Assembly: GCA_034435435.1 (NCBI GenBank)
Contig: DAOTXN010000122.1
Coordinates: 1-64,000 of the forward strand
Origin: DAOTXN01 sp034435435
GTDB lineage: Bacteria > Chloroflexota > Anaerolineae > S140-20
Length of the DNA stretch: 64,000 nt
Direction of reading: 5' to 3'
Shown here piece by piece: positions 31,925 through 39,831 of the stretch (its first letter is position 1; the number at the start of each line of letters is the position of its first letter). The notes under the pieces were generated by a model. That model was not told where the DNA came from, did not search any database, and saw nothing but the letters and a program-made list of their open reading frames with translations. A program made the position numbers and the translations under genes.

Positions 31925-31958
31925 CAGAGCTTGACATTCGACGAGAAGGGGTTGAAGC

Positions 31959-32447
31959 GTGCTTGAATCGGTATGTGTGTTTGGCGGCGCGTTGGGCGTG
32001 ATGCTGTTGGGGTTGGCCGGGGCCTTTTTGCCGCTCATCCCCGGCGTGCCGCTGGTGTGGCTCGGCGCGACGATATACGGCCTCCTGGATGGCTTTCACC
32101 ATCTCACACTCCCGGCGTTCCTGGCGCTCACCGTGGTGGGGGCCGTCGGTACTACCGCTGAAATGTGGGCCACGCAAATCGGCGCGCGCGCGGGCGGGGC
32201 GTCGGGCTGGTCGGCGGCGGCCGGCTCGTGCGCCGGAGGCATTGCGATGCTCTTTTTTAGCCTGCCGTTCGCGTTGCTGGCGGCGCTGGCGGGCGTCTTT
32301 GGCGTCGAGCTGTGGCGGCGCGGCGACGTAGAGACGGCCGCGCGAGGCAGCGGCGGCTGGCTGCTGGGTTGGGCGCTGTCGGCGGTGGCCCAGTTTGCCG
32401 TCTCGTTGTTCATGATTCTCTTTTTCTTGTGGGTGGTCATCTTTTGA
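31959..32447 (+). CDS. DUF456 family membrane protein
   Basis: A 162-residue integral membrane protein starting at GTG with GAAGGGG upstream. The signature FLPLIPGVPLVWLGATIYGLLDG (about 24-46) and Gly-rich segments (GAVGTTAEMWATQIGAR) match DUF456, a family of two Gly-zipper-rich repeats. Four hydrophobic segments are visible. The function is unknown. Its stop codon overlaps the TTG start proposed for the large glycosyltransferase, suggesting an operon. Confidence 0.82.
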   Translation: MLESVCVFGGALGVMLLGLAGAFLPLIPGVPLVWLGATIYGLLDGFHHLTLPAFLALTVVGAVGTTAEMWATQIGARAGGASGWSAAAGSCAGGIAMLFFSLPFALLAALAGVFGVELWRRGDVETAARGSGGWLLGWALSAVAQFAVSLFMILFFLWVVIF

Positions 32448-35400
32448 CCCAAGCCGCGTGGAAGAAGCGCTGGCTATGGCCGGCGTTGATTTTTGGCGTG
32501 GCTCTGGCGGTGCGCCTGGCGCCCCTGGGTCGCTATGTCACCCCCGACGAGCCGGCCTGGGTCTACCGCTCGCTGCGCTTTCGCCAGGCGTTGCTGGCGG
32601 GCGATTGGGCCGCCGCGCCCGCCACCGGCCATCCCGGCGTGACGACCATGTGGCTGGGAGCGGCCGGAATGCAAATCCAGCTCTGGCTTGCCCCCGACCA
32701 GGCCTCCGCACACCTGGCATGGCTGGACGGACTGGCGGGCATTTCGCCCAGAAGCGCGGCTGCCTTTGGACATCTGGCCTTCTTTTTGCCGGGTGGTCGC
32801 GTCCTCGTCGCGCTGACCACTAGCCTGGGGTTAGTGGGTGTGTTCCTGCTGGCTCGCCGGTTGTGGGGACAAAGCGTCGCGCGGCTGGCCGCGCTGCTGC
32901 TGGCCCTCGACCCGTTCCTGACCGGACACAGCGGCCTGTTGCACCTGGACGGCCTGCTGGCGACGGCGATGACGTTGTCGGCGTTGGCGCTGCTGCTGTT
33001 TATCTCGACCGGCCAGCACCGCTGGGGCGTTTTCTCCGGCTTGCTGGGCGGCCTGGCCGTGCTGACCAAAACCCCCGGCGGCTTTCTCGCGCCCTTTACG
33101 GCGTTGGTCTTGCTCGTGGCCTGGCTCGCCCGCCGATTGACGGGACGGCAGGCGCTCGCCGCATGGTTGGCGTGGGGAGGCGTCGCTGCCCTGATATTGG
33201 TCGCGCTGTATCCCGCCATGTGGGTCGCTCCCCTCGACACGCTGCACGGACTGCTAGACGTGGGCGAGCGCCACGTAGAGGGAGCCATCCGCCCCGTCTT
33301 TTTTCACGGGGAATTCACTTTTGCCCCCGACCGGAGCTTTTATCTCGTCGTCTGGCTCTTGCGCGCCTCGCCGCTGGTTCTGGCTGGGCTACCTGTCACC
33401 TTGCTGGTCGGACTGCGCCGCCGCCCCCTGTGGCGTTTCGAAGCGCTGGCCCTGACAGTCCTGGCGTTGGGGTTTGGCCTGTTTGTCACGTTCGTCGGAA
33501 AAAAGCACGACCGTTACCTGTTGCCTGTCTTTCCGCTGCTGACGCTTGGCGCTACGTTAGGAATTGGTGAATTGAGACTTGGTACATTGGTAAATTGGGC
33601 GCGGCGTCCCAATTTACCTGCCCAACGGGCGTACCCATTGACCCATCTACTCCTTCCTCTTCTGCAACTGCTTTTATTCCTGCCCTACCTGACTGCGCCG
33701 CTGACCTATTTCAACCCGCTCGTCGGCGGGCCGCGGGCGGCGCTGAACTGGCTGGAGGTCGGTTGGGGTGAGGGCTTGGGCGCGGCGGCTCGCTGGCTCA
33801 ATCGCCAACCCGACGCCGAGTCGCTGATCGTCGCCACGCCGTCGCTGCCGCCGTTTGCGGCGCTGTTCGACGGGCAGGCGGTATTGCTAACCGCCGACAG
33901 CGTGGCCCAGGCCGACTATGTGGTTTATCCGCCTACCCAGGGACAAAGCCAGTCGTCTGCGGTGGGAGAGTCAGCCCCTCCCATCTTTGATGACCGCGCC
34001 GGAGGGATCAGCCATGCGCGACTCGTGCGCAATCCGGTTTCTGACCAGCAAGCTGCCTATTTACTCGACCAAACCCGTCCCGGCGACCTCATTCTCCTCG
34101 ACGCCGACGCCGCCCTGGCCCGGCGTTACACCGGTCCCGCCGAGCTGCACGTATTAGCCGACGTGCGCGACGCCGGCGAGCTCGCCGCTCGCCTGGAAAC
34201 GCTGCTCCCCGGCCACGAGCGCGTGTGGCGCGTCGCATTTCCCGCCGCCTCGCCCATCACGGCGCAGCACGTTCGAGAACAACTGGCGTGCTATGGTCAG
34301 GTTGAATCCTCCCAAGTGGTCGGCGGGGCCACGATTTCCCTGATCGCGCTCGACGCCGCGGCGGCTTGCAATAACGCCTCACGTTTCACACCTTACGCTT
34401 CACGCTTTGACTCTCTCGCCCTGGTCGAGGCCGTCTATCGCCAGAACCCTGTCGCCTGGCCCGCGCACCTCTTTCCGGCGCTGCGCTGGGAGGCGCTGGC
34501 CCCGCTTCCCGTCGAGTATCGCGCCGTTTTATTCCTCAAAGATGAGACCGGGCGCTTATGGGCCGAAATCGGTCAAGAGATCCTCGACCCGGATTACCGG
34601 CTCCCCACGGCCTGGGCAGCGAGCCGCTGGACCGACCAGACCTTTCTCATCCCCCTGCCGCCGGCCATCCCACCGGGCGAATATAGCGTCGAGCTGGGCG
34701 TTTTGGATCCCATGACCGGCCAGCGATTGAGCGCGTGGGACGCCGAGGGCAATTTTGCCGGGCTGACCGCTGACCTCGGCATGGTCACGATTGCTCCACC
34801 CGCGCGTCTGCCCACACCGTGGGACATGGTCATCCCGTTGCGCTTTGATCCGCCGCTGGAGGCTGGGCCGTTTCTGCTGTGGGGTTACAATCCGCTCCCG
34901 GCGCAGGTCGGCTCCGGCGAGCGTCCTGCCTTTGATCTGTATTGGGGAGCCGCGAGCGCCCCGAACGCCGATTATTCCCTGCACTGGCGACTGGTCTCGG
35001 GGCAAGGAACGCTTGCGTTGGAAGAGATCGCGCCGCTCAGCCCCTACCCAACCCACCGTTGGCGCGAGGGCGAGTTGGTCCAGGCCCGTTACGACGTGCC
35101 TGTGCCGCCGGAGCTAGCGGCCGGCGCGTATACGCTGACCATCAATCTGCTCGACAGCAACGGAGCGCCGGTGTGGAGCGAGGCCAGAGACCTGCAAACG
35201 CTCGAAATCCTGGCCCGCGAGCGGTTGTTCACCCTGCCGGCCGGCATCGCCTATCCCCTCGACGTGACTTGGGGGAGCGCGGCCCACTTGAGCGGCTTTG
35301 ACCTGAGCACGCTCACCGCCCGTCCCGGCGACGCGCTCCCCTTGACTCTGTACTGGCAGGCCGACGGTCCGGCCGACCGCAGCTACACTGTGTTCGTGCA

Positions 35401-35668
35401 CCTGCTTGGCAGCGATGGCATGATCCACGGGCAGGCCGACCACGTACCGGCGGGCGGCGCAGCGCCGACGCACACCTGGGCCGCCGGCCAGGTCGTGATC
35501 GACCAGGTGCAGTTACCGGTCTTTGCGGACGCGCCGCCGGGCCGGTATCGCATCGCCGTGGGAATGTATGACCCGGCCGGCGCCGACCGCCTGCCCGTTT
35601 TCGACGCAACAGGGACCGAGCTGCCCGACCAGCGTTTTATTCTGCCGGTCGAAATTACCGTAAACTAA
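32444..35668 (+). CDS. PMT-type membrane glycosyltransferase with large extracytoplasmic C-terminus
   Basis: A 1074-residue protein. I choose the TTG that overlaps the preceding stop, giving TQAAWKKRWLWPALIFG, because the first membrane helix follows directly; the start is the least certain part. VTPDEPAWVYRS (about 29-40) contains the D-E motif of the first outside loop of GT39/GT83 enzymes. About ten to twelve membrane helices follow to residue 430. The rest, about 640 residues, is outside and contains at least three similar sandwich modules (PPGEYSVELGVLDP, AAGAYTLTINLLD, PPGRYRIAVGMYDP). It should transfer a sugar from a polyprenyl phosphate onto a protein or surface lipid. Two dispersed repeats are translated in frame (33560-33640 and 34378-34408). 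Confidence 0.82.
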   Translation: MTQAAWKKRWLWPALIFGVALAVRLAPLGRYVTPDEPAWVYRSLRFRQALLAGDWAAAPATGHPGVTTMWLGAAGMQIQLWLAPDQASAHLAWLDGLAGISPRSAAAFGHLAFFLPGGRVLVALTTSLGLVGVFLLARRLWGQSVARLAALLLALDPFLTGHSGLLHLDGLLATAMTLSALALLLFISTGQHRWGVFSGLLGGLAVLTKTPGGFLAPFTALVLLVAWLARRLTGRQALAAWLAWGGVAALILVALYPAMWVAPLDTLHGLLDVGERHVEGAIRPVFFHGEFTFAPDRSFYLVVWLLRASPLVLAGLPVTLLVGLRRRPLWRFEALALTVLALGFGLFVTFVGKKHDRYLLPVFPLLTLGATLGIGELRLGTLVNWARRPNLPAQRAYPLTHLLLPLLQLLLFLPYLTAPLTYFNPLVGGPRAALNWLEVGWGEGLGAAARWLNRQPDAESLIVATPSLPPFAALFDGQAVLLTADSVAQADYVVYPPTQGQSQSSAVGESAPPIFDDRAGGISHARLVRNPVSDQQAAYLLDQTRPGDLILLDADAALARRYTGPAELHVLADVRDAGELAARLETLLPGHERVWRVAFPAASPITAQHVREQLACYGQVESSQVVGGATISLIALDAAAACNNASRFTPYASRFDSLALVEAVYRQNPVAWPAHLFPALRWEALAPLPVEYRAVLFLKDETGRLWAEIGQEILDPDYRLPTAWAASRWTDQTFLIPLPPAIPPGEYSVELGVLDPMTGQRLSAWDAEGNFAGLTADLGMVTIAPPARLPTPWDMVIPLRFDPPLEAGPFLLWGYNPLPAQVGSGERPAFDLYWGAASAPNADYSLHWRLVSGQGTLALEEIAPLSPYPTHRWREGELVQARYDVPVPPELAAGAYTLTINLLDSNGAPVWSEARDLQTLEILARERLFTLPAGIAYPLDVTWGSAAHLSGFDLSTLTARPGDALPLTLYWQADGPADRSYTVFVHLLGSDGMIHGQADHVPAGGAAPTHTWAAGQVVIDQVQLPVFADAPPGRYRIAVGMYDPAGADRLPVFDATGTELPDQRFILPVEITVN
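33589..33618. repeat. Intragenic hairpin in a translated repeat
   Basis: GGTAAATTGGG and CCCAATTTACC form an 11-bp perfect stem around 8 nt. It is part of an AT-rich patch (33560-33640) of AATTGGT-like repeats that is foreign to the GC-rich gene around it and falls in the loop before the last membrane helix. Confidence 0.7.
34378..34408. repeat. Intragenic CACGTTTCAC-type repeat
   Basis: CTCACGTTTCACACC followed by TTACGCTTCACGC resembles the short CACGTTTCACGC tandem repeats seen dispersed in related genomes (recollection). It is translated as SRFTPYASRF between two modules of the extracytoplasmic region. Confidence 0.55.
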
Positions 35669-35798
35669 CCAACCAACCCAAAACCTCATCACCTTTCCCA
35701 TACCTCTTCATACTTTCTTCACAACCTGGCGGCATAATGACGACAATTAAACCGACGGGCACGCGCTGCCCGAATCAGAAAGTGGAGGTCGTAAGAAA

Positions 35799-36029
35799 AT
35801 GTCTCACAAGTTTTTCAAAAAGGTTGCGTTTGTGGCCTTGCTGATCGGGGTTGGCAGACTCATTCACGCGCACGGCGACAAGCCGGCCGATGGCCCGAAA
35901 GACAAGCGCTGGCGCGAACACTGGCGCGAACATCACGGCCCACTGTTCCACAAGCACATGGCCTTCTGGTGCAAGAAAGGAACGCTCCAACAGGACGCCG
36001 AGACCGGCGCAACCGAAGCCATGGCCTGA
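35799..36029 (+). CDS. Small His-rich single-pass membrane protein
   Basis: A 76-residue protein with GTGGAGG 13 nt before the ATG. Residues 7-20 are hydrophobic (KVAFVALLIGVGRLI); the rest is rich in His, Lys and Trp (HAHGDK, WREHWREHHGPLFHKHMAFW), a possible metal-binding tail. No family is recognised. It lies upstream of a two-component system and could be an accessory or a target, as small His-rich proteins often are with metal-sensing systems. That link is only positional. Confidence 0.55.
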   Translation: MSHKFFKKVAFVALLIGVGRLIHAHGDKPADGPKDKRWREHWREHHGPLFHKHMAFWCKKGTLQQDAETGATEAMA

Positions 36030-36122
36030 CCGTCGCCACAGGGAAGGAGAAGGCACACGGGCGGCCCGGCTGTTACGCGGTCGAGATCGACCCGTGTGCT
36101 TTTCCAAAAGGAGTGCAGGATT

Positions 36123-36416
36123 GTGAAGCGATCACCTTTGACACACGCCAGGGTCTTTAACGAGGAAGGTTTCGCCCTCGGCTACGCCGCGCGGCACCAA
36201 AAGATGGCTCAGAAATTCGGCCAGGAGTATCGCCGCAAACTCGCGGCGCGTGGCTTTCAAAAGGGCCGCATCCTCGACGTGGGGTGTGGGTTTGGGGGGA
36301 CGTGCCTGGTGTTAGCGGAAAAATTCCCGCACAGCCAGGTCGTCGGCATTGATTTATCGGAGCCTTTGTTGGAATGCGCGAACCGCGCCGCGCGGGCGCT
36401 TTCTCCTCGGGCTTGA
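36123..36416 (+). pseudogene. Truncated SAM-dependent methyltransferase
   Basis: About 97 residues from a GTG with AAGGAG upstream. RILDVGCGFGGTCLVLAEKFP is motif I of class I methyltransferases and VVGIDLSEPLLECAN is motif II with the acidic residue for the ribose. The frame then stops after ALSPRA, before motifs III-VI and any substrate region, so two thirds of the enzyme is missing. No continuation is visible in other frames before the response regulator gene. A decayed remnant. Confidence 0.75.
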
Positions 36417-36505
36417 TCTGGTGGCGCTTTGAGGTATAGATGCAAGCAACTGAGACTTGCGCGCCCGTGACGTTCGTGGTACAAACATCGCGGGTGGAAT
36501 AGCCG

Positions 36506-37222
36506 ATGAACGAGCTGATTCTGGTCGTAGACGACGAACCCAAAATCGTCAAGCAGGTGCGCGACTATTTGGAGCGGGGCAGCTTTCGCGTCGCCAGCGC
36601 CGCCGACGGCGCCACTGCGCTGGCAATAGCCCGCCACGAGCGGCCCGACCTGATCGTGCTCGACCTGAACCTGCCGCGACCCACTGCTACACAAAGCCGA
36701 ACCGCAGGCATGGACGGGCTGGACGTGTGCCGGGCGCTGCGACGCGAGTCAGACGTGCCCATCATCATGCTCACGGCCCGCGTCGAAGAGACCGACCGGC
36801 TCATTGGCCTGGAGCTGGGCGCTGACGATTATATTACCAAGCCTTTTTCGCCGCGCGAGCTGGTGGCCCGCGTGCGGGCCGTGCTGCGGCGCGTGCAGGG
36901 CGGCGTGCGCCAGCCGGGGCTGGTCCGCGTGGGCGACCTGGAAATTGACCTGCACGGGCATCGCGTCACCCGCGCCGGAGAAGCGATCAGCCTGACCCGC
37001 ACCGAGTTCAACCTACTGGCGACGCTGGCCCAACATCCCGGCCAGACCTTCACCCGCGCCCAACTGCTCGACCGGCTGCACGGCGTGGCCTACGCCGGTT
37101 TCGACCGCAGCATTGACGCGCACATCAAAAACCTGCGCCGCAAACTCGAAACCGACCCACTGGATCCGCGCTACGTGCTCACCGTGTACGGCGTCGGCTA
37201 CAAGTTCACCGACGAGGCTTGA
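36506..37222 (+). CDS. OmpR/PhoB-family response regulator with an insertion after the phosphorylation site
   Basis: A 238-residue regulator. Receiver domain: Asp9, Asp10, phospho-acceptor Asp53 (VLDLNLP), Thr in MLTAR and Lys in ITKPF. The winged-helix output domain (about 140-235) contains GEAISLTRTEFNLLATLAQ and SIDAHIKNLRRKLE. Between L-P (56-57) and the usual G-M-D-G loop, ten extra residues (RPTATQSRTA) come from a 30-bp in-frame insert. That loop contacts the phosphorylation site, so activation could be altered. The gene overlaps or abuts the kinase gene. It has a GTGGAATAGCC leader without a strong ribosome site. Confidence 0.93.
   Translation: MNELILVVDDEPKIVKQVRDYLERGSFRVASAADGATALAIARHERPDLIVLDLNLPRPTATQSRTAGMDGLDVCRALRRESDVPIIMLTARVEETDRLIGLELGADDYITKPFSPRELVARVRAVLRRVQGGVRQPGLVRVGDLEIDLHGHRVTRAGEAISLTRTEFNLLATLAQHPGQTFTRAQLLDRLHGVAYAGFDRSIDAHIKNLRRKLETDPLDPRYVLTVYGVGYKFTDEA
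36677..36706. repeat. 30-bp in-frame insertion in the receiver domain
   Basis: Removal of exactly 30 bp restores the canonical L-N-L-P-G-M-D-G-L sequence of receiver domains. No second copy was found by eye in the window, so its origin is unknown. Confidence 0.6.
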
Positions 37223-37224
37223 GC

Positions 37225-38379
37225 GTGAAACACGACCGCTTTTGGAAACAGCGCCGCCAGCATTCCTGGGACCACGATCACCGGGTACCCCAGTGGCTCG
37301 TCGCCCGCCGGCGCAAAGGACGGCGTCTGTTTTTTCACTTTGCGGTCGTCTTTGGCTTTATGGCGCTGCTGGTCGTGGGGGGAATGGCGGCGCTGGCGCT
37401 GCTATTCTCGCGCCTGTTCGGGGGCGGCGGGCAGACAGCCATATTGGTCTGGCTGAGCGGCTGCGGGCTGGCGCTGGCGCTGCCGTTGCTGGCGGCGGCG
37501 GTGGCGCTGCGCGCTTTCCAGGGCATCGCTACGCCGCTGGCCGACCTGATGGCCGCCGCCGAGGCCGTGGCCGAGGGCGACTTGAGCGCCCGCGCGCCGT
37601 TGCCCGAGCGCGGTCCGGGCGAGTTTGCTCGCCTGAGCGCGTCTTTTAATCGCATGGTGGCCGAGCTGGAGCGGGCCGACCAGCAGCGCCGCAACCTGAC
37701 CGCCGATGTGGCCCACGAGCTGCGCACGCCGCTGCACATCATCCAGGGCAATCTGGAAGGTGTGCTGGACGGTGTGTACGAGCCGACGTCTGAGCACATT
37801 GGCGCCACGCTGGATGAAGCGCGCGCCCTGGCCCGGCTGGTGGATGACCTGCGCACGCTGTCGCTGGCCGAGGCCGGTCAGTTGGCCCTGGCCCGCGAGG
37901 CCGTAGACGTGGCCGAGTTGCTGGCCGACGTGAGCACCAGCTTTAGCGGGCAGGCCGAGGCGGCGGGAATAGAGTTACGCGTCGAGGCTGACGCTGCGCT
38001 GTCCGAGCGGACGGTCGTCGGCGACGTCGGGCGGCTGGATCAGGTCTTGGGCAATCTCGTGGCGAACGCACTGCGCCACACTCCGGCGGGCGGGACCATC
38101 TCGCTACAGGCCGAATCTATCGAGAGCGGCGTGCGCATCGTCGTGCGCGACACAGGCGAGGGCATCCCTGCCGCAGACCTGCCTTTCATCTTTGACCGGT
38201 TCTGGCGCGGCGACCGCTCGCGCACTCGCATGCAGGGAACCGGCAGTGGGTTGGGCCTGGCCATCGCCCGCCAGTTGGTGCAGGCCCACGGCGGGGGCAT
38301 CGCCGTGGAGAGCCAGGTAGGGCGAGGGTCGGCGTTCACCATCGAGTTACCGGCGCCCAGAGCGGACGTCCGGCTTTAG
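37225..38379 (+). CDS. Membrane sensor histidine kinase
   Basis: A 384-residue kinase starting at GTG 3 nt after the response regulator stop (GAGG at a good distance). Two membrane helices (about 35-60 and 73-98) bracket only about a dozen residues (SRLFGGGGQ), so it hardly has a sensor loop. A HAMP domain follows (about 100-150), then the HisKA dimerisation box VAHELRTPLHII with the phospho-His, and HATPase motifs NLVANALRHTP, DTGEGIP and GTGSGLGLAIA. It probably senses a membrane state or a partner protein such as the small His-rich product. The TAG stop lies inside a hairpin repeat. Confidence 0.92.
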   Translation: MKHDRFWKQRRQHSWDHDHRVPQWLVARRRKGRRLFFHFAVVFGFMALLVVGGMAALALLFSRLFGGGGQTAILVWLSGCGLALALPLLAAAVALRAFQGIATPLADLMAAAEAVAEGDLSARAPLPERGPGEFARLSASFNRMVAELERADQQRRNLTADVAHELRTPLHIIQGNLEGVLDGVYEPTSEHIGATLDEARALARLVDDLRTLSLAEAGQLALAREAVDVAELLADVSTSFSGQAEAAGIELRVEADAALSERTVVGDVGRLDQVLGNLVANALRHTPAGGTISLQAESIESGVRIVVRDTGEGIPAADLPFIFDRFWRGDRSRTRMQGTGSGLGLAIARQLVQAHGGGIAVESQVGRGSAFTIELPAPRADVRL

Positions 38380-38403
38380 CCGGGGAACCCTCGCTAAAGC
38401 GAG
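38370..38403. repeat. Twin hairpins at the kinase 3' end
   Basis: CCGGCTTTAGCCGG (38370-38383) and CTCGCTAAAGCGAG (38390-38403) are two adjacent perfect 14-bp palindromes. The TAG inside the first is the stop codon of the kinase gene. They resemble a short intergenic repeat rather than a terminator, because no T run follows. Confidence 0.7.
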
Positions 38404-38426
38404 ACATCCGGCTGCGCCAGACAGCG

Positions 38427-38678
38427 TTGGGCGCGAAATCGGGCCGCAACGGGGATAAAATCGCCGAGGCCGGCTTGACTCTCGTCGCCTCTGCCCGGAT
38501 TGCCGCGCCGGGCTTTGCCGAGGCCGAGCTGGTCCTAGAGTGCCGCAAAATCTACTGGGACGATTTGAATCCGACCCATTTTCTCGATCCGGCCATCGAG
38601 AAAAACTATCCGGCGCAGGATTATCACCGCGCTTACTTTGGCGAAATCGTAGCGGCTTTTGAGGGGGATATGGTATAA
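38427..38678 (+). pseudogene. C-terminal fragment of a flavin-reductase-like protein
   Basis: About 70 meaningful residues: KIAEAGLTLVASARI and ELVLECRKIYWDDL, ending DYHRAYFGEIVAAFEG. This matches the last third of small FMN-binding split-barrel reductases, where K-x-x-E-A-G-L-T, L-E-C-x and Y-H-x-x-Y-x-G-E-I are typical. The N-terminal flavin-binding half is absent and is replaced by the twin-hairpin repeat and kinase gene. No plausible start codon with a ribosome site exists. A remnant. Confidence 0.65.
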
Positions 38679-38737
38679 TGCAAGCCAGAGGATGGCATAG
38701 ACACCGCTAGAGTGGGAGCATCGAAAGGTAAAGACAC

Positions 38738-39658
38738 ATGAACGGCCTGGTTGAGCTGTATGAAAAACCCAAGGCGGCAGAGCGATACCTGATTGCCGGG
38801 TGGCGTCAATGGGCCGATGCGGGGGCCATTTCGTCAGGTTTGCCCCGTTACCTGGTGGAACTGACCGGCGCGCGAAAAATTGGCGAATTTAAGCCGGGTG
38901 GGTACTACTTATTCCAGATTCCCGGCACGCATCATCTCATCAGACCGGTGGTCAAATTGGAGGAAGGTTACCGCAAATTGTTGCACGCTCCCATCAACGA
39001 GATATTTTATGCCGAGACCAACGGCAAGGGTCTGTTTATTTTTCTAGGAGACGAGCCGCATTTGAGTGTGGATCGCTACGCGGAGGCTTTTTTCGAGGCC
39101 GTGGAAACGTTGAGAATCGAGCGCGTCGCTGCGGTGGGGGGGGTGTACGGCGCGATGCCCTACGACAAAGATCGCGACATTTCCTGTATCTACAGCCTGC
39201 GCGAGATGAAAGAGGAACTGGAAGAGTACGCGGTCCGGTTTTCAAACTATGAGGGTGGGGCGACCATCGGCGCCTATCTGGCGGACCGGGCCGAGCGCAA
39301 GGGGATAGAATTTCTGGTGTTTTACGGCTTTGTACCGGCGTATGACTTTTCTCGACCGGGCATAGTGGCGCAGGGGATGCGGGTCGAGCAGGATTATAGA
39401 GCCTGGTATGACCTGATGCGCCGCGTGAATCACATGTTTGGAATGGACATCGCCCTGGCGGACCTCGAACGCAAGAGCCACGAGCTGACGGCTGCCATCG
39501 ACGCCAAAATCGCCGAGCTGGAGCTAAAAATGCCCCAGCTCGAGGTGCGCGAGTACCTGGCGCAACTGGAGCAGGATTTTACAGAAAGGTCGTTTTCGCC
39601 GCTCAGCGATCTGTGGGAAGCCGCTCTGGGAGACATTTTGAAGGACCTGGATGATTAG
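38738..39658 (+). CDS. PAC2 family protein
   Basis: A 306-residue protein of the PAC2 (proteasome-assembly-chaperone-like) family. RYLIAGWRQWADAGAISSGLPRYL (about 16-39) and GKGLFIFLGDEPHLSVDRYAEAFFEAV are typical; TLRIERVAAVGGVYGAMPY follows. The last 70 residues are Glu- and Leu-rich and probably a coiled coil. In bacteria its role is unclear; archaeal and eukaryotic relatives assist proteasome assembly. AAAGGTAAAG precedes the ATG. It is convergent with the M42 peptidase operon, an interesting but unproven neighbourhood with protein turnover. Confidence 0.82.
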   Translation: MNGLVELYEKPKAAERYLIAGWRQWADAGAISSGLPRYLVELTGARKIGEFKPGGYYLFQIPGTHHLIRPVVKLEEGYRKLLHAPINEIFYAETNGKGLFIFLGDEPHLSVDRYAEAFFEAVETLRIERVAAVGGVYGAMPYDKDRDISCIYSLREMKEELEEYAVRFSNYEGGATIGAYLADRAERKGIEFLVFYGFVPAYDFSRPGIVAQGMRVEQDYRAWYDLMRRVNHMFGMDIALADLERKSHELTAAIDAKIAELELKMPQLEVREYLAQLEQDFTERSFSPLSDLWEAALGDILKDLDD

Positions 39659-39720
39659 CACCCCCCCAGTTTCTCTAGTACCTTAACGATCAAACTCGTT
39701 TTTTTGAGCAAGAAAACAAA

Positions 39721-39781
39721 CCACAGATTTCACAGATTGCACGGATTGAAAAGAAATCAGTGGAATCTGTGTAATCCGTGG
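39721..39781. repeat. Inverted repeat of the CACAGATT / AATCCGTGG family
   Basis: CCACAGATTTCACAGATT and the facing half ending AATCTGTGTAATCCGTGG form an imperfect hairpin between convergent genes. A related sequence occurs at 55108-55158. I recall similar repeats from many environmental genomes, where they lie between genes. Confidence 0.65.
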
Positions 39782-39831
39782 TTGGGTCCCCCTTTGGGGG
39801 GCTTGGCCGGGTTAGGAAACCGGGGGTTACA

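Noticed and set aside
39690..39712. Terminator around CTCGTTTTTTTGAG after the PAC2 gene
   Set aside because: The stem is only three or four pairs and the Ts are in the loop, so it is not a convincing intrinsic terminator.
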